Below the pieces are notes generated by a model. The model was not told the origin of the DNA. It saw only the letters and a program-made list of their open reading frames with translations, and did no database searches. Made by a program: the position numbers and the translations under genes. 38,879 nucleotides of DNA, from NCBI GenBank assembly GCA_900544625.1, contig UQVR01000009.1, forward strand, positions 1-38,879, read 5' to 3'. Source of the DNA: an uncultured Mycoplasmatota bacterium (GTDB lineage Bacteria; Bacillota_I; Bacilli_A; RF39; UBA660). Shown here one piece after another: positions 34,348 through 38,879 of the stretch. Positions within the stretch are counted from its first letter, which is position 1. Each line of letters opens with the position of its first letter.

Positions 34348-35488
34348 ACTTTTGCCTCCTTAAAACAATGCTTGATATTCCCAGTAATACACTTGAAAAT
34401 ACTACTAAACTAATTACATTAAAGAAATATCTATTTAATGTATCATAATAATACAAAGAATAAAAACCATCTGTAATCATTGCTGCTGGATTAATCTTAT
34501 TTATAATTGGTATATTTTTATCTATCACATACTTCATAGTAATCCCCATCATACCTGATAAGAATGAGAAAAACATTGTTATGGCAATTAAAATTCCACT
34601 TTTAGCATTTTCATTTATTTTAAATATTGATGAAACAAACACGCCCAAAGATAAGCCCGCTAAAGAACCAACTATGGCAAGGATGATTATATATAACATA
34701 TTAGAATCATAATTAATCCTCAAGACAAATATTGTATATAAGAATAAAATAATTAATCCCACAAATTGCACAATAATACTAGCAAGTAAACCACTTAATA
34801 TCAAATCACTTTTTTTAACTGGTGCAATACTACTTCTTTTACCTACATCACTTAAATTTGGCATACTTTTATTAATAATATACATAGATAATACACCCCC
34901 ATATAAAGCAGCCATTGCTATTAAAGTATAATATTCTATCATTGTATAACTTAAATTACTTCTAGAAATATTTTTAATATTTACATCACTATTTAATTTA
35001 TTTAATATATTACTTGTAATAACATCTATATCATAATTTCCTTTATTTACTTCTTCATTAATACTTAAACTTATCATATTTTTTTCACTATTTACTTCAT
35101 CTACAAAAAACTTAAGTATTGTTTCATATATTCCATTATTATTTATTTTTATATTTACATCATTATCAATAAACTCAAGATATCCAGTTACTTTTTTATC
35201 TTCTAATAATTTATTAGCATCACTCTTACTTACATATTTTACATTAAATAACTTATTATCACTCTTACTTACACTTTTAATTGCTTCTTTAAATATTTCA
35301 TTATTATTAAAATCATTACTTTCTATAACTGCTATATCAAATGGATGAAATGCTTCATTATTTTCAATATCTTTAAAAGCTAGTTTAAAAAATGTTCCAA
35401 GAATAATGGGAAATATAAATGTCCAAAAAATTAAACTTTTATTTCTAAAAAGAATTTTTAAAGAATATTTAAAATTATGTTTAAACAT
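34334..35488 (-). CDS. ABC-2 type transporter permease (first)
   Basis: A 384-aa membrane protein from ATG 35488; its start overlaps the ATPase stop by one base (TGATG), pointing to coupled translation. It begins MFKHNFKYSLKILFRNKSLIFWTFIFPIILG, typical of ABC-2 permeases; an external loop of about 140 residues follows, then five membrane segments. It differs from the second permease enough that the exporter is probably a heterodimer. Confidence 0.88.
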   Translation of the reverse strand: MFKHNFKYSLKILFRNKSLIFWTFIFPIILGTFFKLAFKDIENNEAFHPFDIAVIESNDFNNNEIFKEAIKSVSKSDNKLFNVKYVSKSDANKLLEDKKVTGYLEFIDNDVNIKINNNGIYETILKFFVDEVNSEKNMISLSINEEVNKGNYDIDVITSNILNKLNSDVNIKNISRSNLSYTMIEYYTLIAMAALYGGVLSMYIINKSMPNLSDVGKRSSIAPVKKSDLILSGLLASIIVQFVGLIILFLYTIFVLRINYDSNMLYIIILAIVGSLAGLSLGVFVSSIFKINENAKSGILIAITMFFSFLSGMMGITMKYVIDKNIPIINKINPAAMITDGFYSLYYYDTLNRYFFNVISLVVFSSVLLGISSIVLRRQKYDAI

Positions 35489-36426
35489 CAATCTCTCAAA
35501 TCCTTTCCAGTTAATTCCAAAAATACATCATTTAGTGTTGGTCTTTCAGAAAATATCTTTGAATATGCAACCTTTTTTTCATGCAAATAATCTATTAATT
35601 CACCTAGATTATCTTTTCCCTTTTTATAAACAACTACTAGTACATTTCCTTGATAATTTAAATCTAAAACCGTTTTAAATTCTTTAATTTCTTTTAATAT
35701 TTCTTCACTTATATTTTTTACTTCCACAGTTATTTTTTCTTCTAATTTAGCAAGAGTCTTTAATTCATCAGTAGTACCTTTAGCAATAATCTTACCCTTA
35801 TCTAAAATAATAATTCTATCACAAATAATTTCCACTTCTTCCATATAATGAGTTGTATAAACAATTGTTGCACCTTCATCACGAAGTTTTTTAATACCAT
35901 CCAAAATATTATTTCTACTTTGAGGATCAACTGCAACAGTAGGTTCATCTAAAAATATAAGTTTAGGTTTATGAGCAATACCACAAGCAATATTTAAACG
36001 ACGTAATAATCCTCCGGATAACTCTTTAGGATAAAACTTTATAAAGTCATTTAATCCTACCAAATTAATAGCATCCATTACATATTTTCTTCTAATTTCT
36101 TTATCGTTTATATATAAACCACAAAAATAATCTATATTTTCATAAACAGTTAATTCTTGAAATACTGCCACTTCTTGAAATATAACACCAATATCTTTTT
36201 TTATTTCATAAGAATCGGGTTTCATTACATGCCCAAATATCTTAATACTTCCACTACTATAATTTAATAGTTGTAAAATTGAATTAATCGTTGTTGATTT
36301 TCCACTCCCATTTGGTCCTAAAAGACCTAATATTTCACCTTCAAAAACATCAAATGACAAATTATCTATTGCTTTTAAATTTTTATATTCTTTTGTTAAA
36401 TTCTTTACTTCAATTATCTTTTTCAT
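35488..36426 (-). CDS. ABC transporter ATP-binding protein
   Basis: A 312-aa ATPase. Walker A GPNGSGKST (37-45), Q-loop Q84, signature LSGGLLRR (136-143), Walker B LIFLDEP (156-162), followed by the D-loop VDPQSR and H-loop TTHYMEE; the last 90 residues form the C-terminal domain common in drug/NatA-type exporters. AGGAG precedes the ATG. Drives the two ABC-2 permeases that follow. Confidence 0.95.
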   Translation of the reverse strand: MKKIIEVKNLTKEYKNLKAIDNLSFDVFEGEILGLLGPNGSGKSTTINSILQLLNYSSGSIKIFGHVMKPDSYEIKKDIGVIFQEVAVFQELTVYENIDYFCGLYINDKEIRRKYVMDAINLVGLNDFIKFYPKELSGGLLRRLNIACGIAHKPKLIFLDEPTVAVDPQSRNNILDGIKKLRDEGATIVYTTHYMEEVEIICDRIIILDKGKIIAKGTTDELKTLAKLEEKITVEVKNISEEILKEIKEFKTVLDLNYQGNVLVVVYKKGKDNLGELIDYLHEKKVAYSKIFSERPTLNDVFLELTGKDLRD

Positions 36427-36620
36427 TATCTATTCTCCTTATATACATTATTCTTTCTTTTAAACTAATCTTACTTATTTCATAACCATACTTTTTCAAA
36501 TTCTTTTTCATTTAAGAATGAATGATTAATTTTAAAACCTAATATTTCTTCTATTTTTACAAATGTAATTTTTCTTACGTCTTCATTTTTAATATACATC
36601 CATAACTCATCATACTTCAT
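36410..36620 (-). pseudogene. Small protein gene with a frameshift (about 69 aa when restored)
   Basis: ATG 36620 shares one base with the tetR stop; AGGAG lies 10 bases upstream. The first frame gives 46 aa (MKYDELWMYIKNEDVRK..., ILGFKINHSFLNEKEF) ending at 36480. One base fewer near GAATTTGAAAAAG restores KELKKYGYEISKISLKERIMYIRRI and an end at 36410 inside the ATPase start. The joined sequence (LTF-EIE-ILGF-I-HSFL-K-EL-YGY-V-KIS) is a pattern I have often seen in unknown small Bacillota proteins. A sequencing error is equally possible. Confidence 0.6.
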
Positions 36621-37186
36621 TATTTTTCAGCTCCTAATAACATTAATGCCTTAAACTCACTAGATAAAAGATTACTTATCTCTTCATCTGTTAAATTTAC
36701 TGCACCACTTGCAATTAATGTTGCTATTCCATGTGTAAACAACCACATCTTTACATGAAACGACTTTAAATCCTTACCTACCAAACTAGTACTCATGTTT
36801 ATGTATTTTTCTACCTCATTAAAATTACCATCAGCTACATCAATAAATTCGTTTATTGAAAGATTAGTTTTACTCATAAATAATACTTTAAAAATATTTT
36901 TTTCTTCTTTAGCAAACTTTATATAATTTATTCCTGTTTGCTTATATTTAGGCATTTCATCATTCATATTATTAGTTAAGAAATCATAAAAGAACTTAAT
37001 CATTACTTTATTTAATTCATTCATTAGATCTTCACTATTTTTAAATTGATAATATATTGGCCTTATTGAACAATTAAGTTTTTTAGCAATCTCTCTATTA
37101 CTAACGGCATCTATTCCTTTTTCTCTAACTATTTCTAAAGCTGTATTTAAAATACTATCTTTACTTATACTTATATTCTTTGGCAA
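36620..37186 (-). CDS. TetR family transcriptional regulator
   Basis: A 188-aa repressor. The N-terminal HTH is SILNTALEIVREKGIDAVSNREIAKKLN with recognition helix CSIRPIYYQF (YQFKN in place of the usual YYHFKNK). The ligand domain (about 60-188) resembles the WHG-type TetR C-terminal domain (MWLFTHGIATL). It likely represses its own operon with the ABC exporter through the palindrome at 37205-37228. Confidence 0.92.
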   Translation of the reverse strand: MPKNISISKDSILNTALEIVREKGIDAVSNREIAKKLNCSIRPIYYQFKNSEDLMNELNKVMIKFFYDFLTNNMNDEMPKYKQTGINYIKFAKEEKNIFKVLFMSKTNLSINEFIDVADGNFNEVEKYINMSTSLVGKDLKSFHVKMWLFTHGIATLIASGAVNLTDEEISNLLSSEFKALMLLGAEK

Positions 37187-37204
37187 TTTATCACCTTCCT
37201 AATT

Positions 37205-37228
37205 ATATTGTATCACATGATACAATAT
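37205..37228. promoter_or_regulatory. TetR operator (perfect 11-base inverted repeat)
   Basis: ATATTGTATCA (37205-37215), spacer CA, TGATACAATAT (37218-37228). The arms are perfect and the site lies 19 bases before the tetR ATG, ideal for autoregulation. It is AT-rich, but so long a perfect match is not expected by chance. Confidence 0.85.
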
Positions 37229-37665
37229 TGGTAAAGAAAAAAACTAAATGAATTTACATTATTATATTTATTTTTTAAACTATTAAAGCTACCCGCAACT
37301 GTTGAACCACCACTAGTTACAAAAACATAAACACTTTTTCCATCAAAATTATTTTCTTCCATGAATGTATCTATAATAGATGGTTCACGATACCACCACA
37401 CAGGAAATCCCACAATAACCTTTTTATAATTTCCAAGATTATCTACTTTTTTAACAATACTAGGTCTAGAATTTACATCTTCCATTTCTACCGTTGATCT
37501 ACTACTTTTATTAGTCCAATCTAAATCTTCACTTGTATATTTTTCTACAGGTTCAATTTCAAATAAATCTCCATCAACTGACTATGCTATTTTTTCTGCA
37601 ACTCTTTTTGTTGTTCCTGTCGCTGAAAAATAACACACTAAAACTTTTTTCCATAAAATATCCAT
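37213..37665 (-). pseudogene. Flavodoxin pseudogene
   Basis: From ATG 37665 the frame reads MDILWKKVLVCYFSATGTTK (FMN phosphate loop SATGTT) then meets an in-frame TAG at 37582-37584 after EKIA. It continues SVDGDLFEIEPVEKY..., the second half KKVIVGFPVWWYREPSIIDTF and VTSGGSTVAGSF being clear flavodoxin. The C-terminal part is lost: the frame runs out in the tetR operator. With a stop codon and a truncated end it is unlikely to be functional. Confidence 0.8.
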
Positions 37666-37693
37666 CTTTCATACTTTAATTATAATACTATTT

Positions 37694-38071
37694 TTAATTG
37701 AATGCAATTTCTGTATCAATATTATCATCTACTATAGCAATTATCAAAAATATAATACCACTTATTAAAATTAAGAATGAACCAATGAATGATGCGTACC
37801 TAAGGACAATTTTTTTATTACTATCCCCTGGTTTTAATTCCAATATATCATCATAAGAATCTTTAGCAAAATAATAATATATAAGTAATAATATACTAAA
37901 AATAAGTATCATTAACCATTGATATTCCTTTTTACTCTTTTCACTTTTAGTTAAAATATAATTCTTTTCCTTACTATTTGCATACCAACTCAAAACAATA
38001 ATACCTATATATATTATCCATATATAATTTTCTATTTTAATATCTTTCAACCTACTTAAATCCTCATTCAT
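37694..38071 (-). CDS. Small membrane protein of unknown function (125 aa)
   Basis: Three hydrophobic segments (about 15-32, 50-68, 92-115) with charged loops SKEKNYILTKSEKSKKEYQ and KDSYDDILELKPGDSNKK. I recall similar small proteins in Clostridia and Bacilli, all uncharacterised. No Shine-Dalgarno site before ATG 38071, so the start is uncertain. Confidence 0.65.
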   Translation of the reverse strand: MNEDLSRLKDIKIENYIWIIYIGIIVLSWYANSKEKNYILTKSEKSKKEYQWLMILIFSILLLIYYYFAKDSYDDILELKPGDSNKKIVLRYASFIGSFLILISGIIFLIIAIVDDNIDTEIAFN

Positions 38072-38293
38072 AATAAAGTATATTATTTTGGACTTTCAGT
38101 TCATACCTAATTAGCCACTGACTTAATTTATAAATTTAAAAATCAATTTTTACTAGATTTTATAAGGGTTTGCAAAGTTGCAAATTCTTTTTTTAAAATT
38201 TTTTTAGGGAAATTTTAGGGAATTTTTTATTAAATTCTCTTTTTTTATTTATGTTTATTTATACTTATTTAATTTTAATTATATTTTTTAGAC
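38072..38293. other. Non-coding AT-rich gap
   Basis: No gene seen. It holds the inverted repeat TTTGCAA-AG-TTGCAAA (38169-38184) followed by TTC and seven T, and a short direct repeat TTTTAGGGAA near 38200-38224. Neither can be given a role. Confidence 0.3.
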
Positions 38294-38326
38294 AAAATAA
38301 AAATAGTCCTGTACTAGCGACTATTT
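38294..38326 (-). terminator. Terminator after the 83-aa membrane protein
   Basis: AAATAGTC (38301-38308) with GACTATTT (38319-38326), minus strand followed by TTATTTTG. Confidence 0.75.
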
Positions 38327-38332
38327 AACAAT

Positions 38333-38584
38333 TTAACAATAAATCAATCTTACTAATGAATTAGCAATATAATGTGTACTTTTATAAAATACAACTAACA
38401 TAGCAATACACAATACAATAGTTAGTTCTGCTCTAAAGCCTATACTTGCGACACTTATACATAGATCATAAGGTATTTCCATCTTATCACAAATATTTGT
38501 TGCTATCTCAAATGAGTTGCATAGTAATAGCCCTGTAAGGATAGACCATAGTGTTAATTCAATATTATTTCTCATTTTTTTCAT
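38333..38584 (-). CDS. Small membrane protein, 83 aa
   Basis: AAAGGAG lies just before ATG 38584. Two hydrophobic segments (about 10-28 and 52-68), ends in Cys. It overlaps the end of the Cys-rich gene by 20 bases, so the two are translated together. No family recognised. Confidence 0.6.
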   Translation of the reverse strand: MKKMRNNIELTLWSILTGLLLCNSFEIATNICDKMEIPYDLCISVASIGFRAELTIVLCIAMLVVFYKSTHYIANSLVRLIYC

Positions 38585-38768
38585 TTTCTCCTTTTTTACT
38601 ATTCAATAAATATTTTTGGTAATTAGGAACTTCTTGTTTTGATTTGTAAAAACTGCATTGACTACAATTTTTTACTGATAGTGCATTACAATAACTTTTA
38701 CTAACATAAGCAAAACAATCAGTCATTTCCTTTTTATCTTTTTCAGTATTTTTAACGGCAGACAACAT
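38565..38768 (-). CDS. Small Cys-rich protein, 67 aa
   Basis: GGAGG three bases before the ATG. The pattern CFAYVSKSYCNALSVKNC then CSFYKSK (CxxCxFYK) is one I recall in short, probably zinc-binding proteins that are frequent in Clostridia, often within phage or conjugative elements. If so, the right end may be the edge of a mobile region; no integrase is visible here. Confidence 0.65.
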   Translation of the reverse strand: MLSAVKNTEKDKKEMTDCFAYVSKSYCNALSVKNCSQCSFYKSKQEVPNYQKYLLNSKKGENEKNEK

Positions 38769-38786
38769 TTTCCTCCATTTCTACAA

Positions 38787-38818
38787 ATAAAAAGATTAGT
38801 TATATCTCAAACTAATCT
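38787..38818 (-). terminator. Terminator-like hairpin upstream of the Cys-rich gene
   Basis: AGATTAGTT / AACTAATCT, nine perfect pairs, then TTTTATTT on the minus strand, 11 bases before the ribosome site. Either the end of a gene beyond the window or an attenuator, since a TGC-TATTAT box lies shortly upstream. Confidence 0.6.
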
Positions 38819-38879
38819 AATTAATAAATTGTAATTTGTCTTTTACAATAATAGCATAAAAAAGAAAAGTAGTTATTGT

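Noticed and set aside
1..38879. CRISPR array, IS element or prophage core
   Set aside because: No regularly spaced repeats, transposase, integrase or phage structural gene was found on either strand.
1..38879. UGA read as Trp (Mycoplasma-type code)
   Set aside because: TGA ends many intact genes at the expected lengths (for example rlmCD, cca, gerAA) and Trp residues are encoded by TGG.

Overview
The window comes from a strongly AT-rich, spore-forming low-GC Gram-positive bacterium (Bacillota, Bacilli-like). The evidence is a gerA-type germinant receptor operon, a CotD-like coat protein, gpsB next to rnpB, recU-ponA facing nth-dnaD, a Phe T-box, Shine-Dalgarno sites of the GGAGG/GGTGAT type, frequent TTG starts and TGA used as a stop. 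The DGR-type surface protein with a SipW-like leader fits the uncultured gut Bacilli of the RF39 sort, but the exact lineage is inference.

Layout. 1-2450 (minus): an operon of a HAD phosphatase, a B12/radical SAM protein split by a one-base frameshift, and a maleate-isomerase/Asp-Glu-racemase-like gene cut by the window edge. 2450-3060: small doubtful ORFs. 3112-6865 (minus): pheS-pheT behind a consensus promoter and a Phe T-box. 6920-7560: a tandemly duplicated, promoter-bearing RNA gene closed by a long 5'-3' helix. 7601-9406 (minus): RlmCD-type rRNA methyltransferase and an unknown protein. 9473-12980 (plus): gerAA-gerAC-gerAB. 13156-16016 (minus): cotD-like, tspO, pgsA, rodZ-like, rnpB, gpsB and a small ORF. 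16171-19269 (plus): recU-ponA, converging on nth-dnaD-cca (minus). 21666-25590 (minus): fba-sortase B-dCMP deaminase read in the order deaminase, sortase, aldolase, then hisS with a His-codon leader peptide. 25598-30777 (minus): NADAR-like protein, tRNA-Leu(CAA), DUF6512-like protein, scpB/scpA with a membrane-anchored partner, methyltransferase, thioredoxin-like protein. 30901-32557 (minus): a 535-aa surface protein with a diversity-generating-retroelement style variable region and a GC-rich hairpin after it. 32669-37228 (minus): tetR, a frameshifted small gene, an ABC-2 exporter and tag, with a perfect palindromic operator. 37213-38879: a flavodoxin pseudogene and small genes, perhaps the edge of a mobile region.

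The most interesting items are: (1) the DGR-like variable region, whose codons mostly end in C (NNC) in an otherwise AT-rich gene, with no reverse transcriptase or template in the window; (2) a classical His leader-peptide attenuator in front of hisS, beside a T-box-controlled pheS; (3) the duplicated structured RNA/small-ORF locus at 6920-7560; (4) three disrupted genes (B12-radical SAM, a small gene after tetR, flavodoxin). Most of the rest is conserved housekeeping. No tool was run: family names are from motif recognition and memory.
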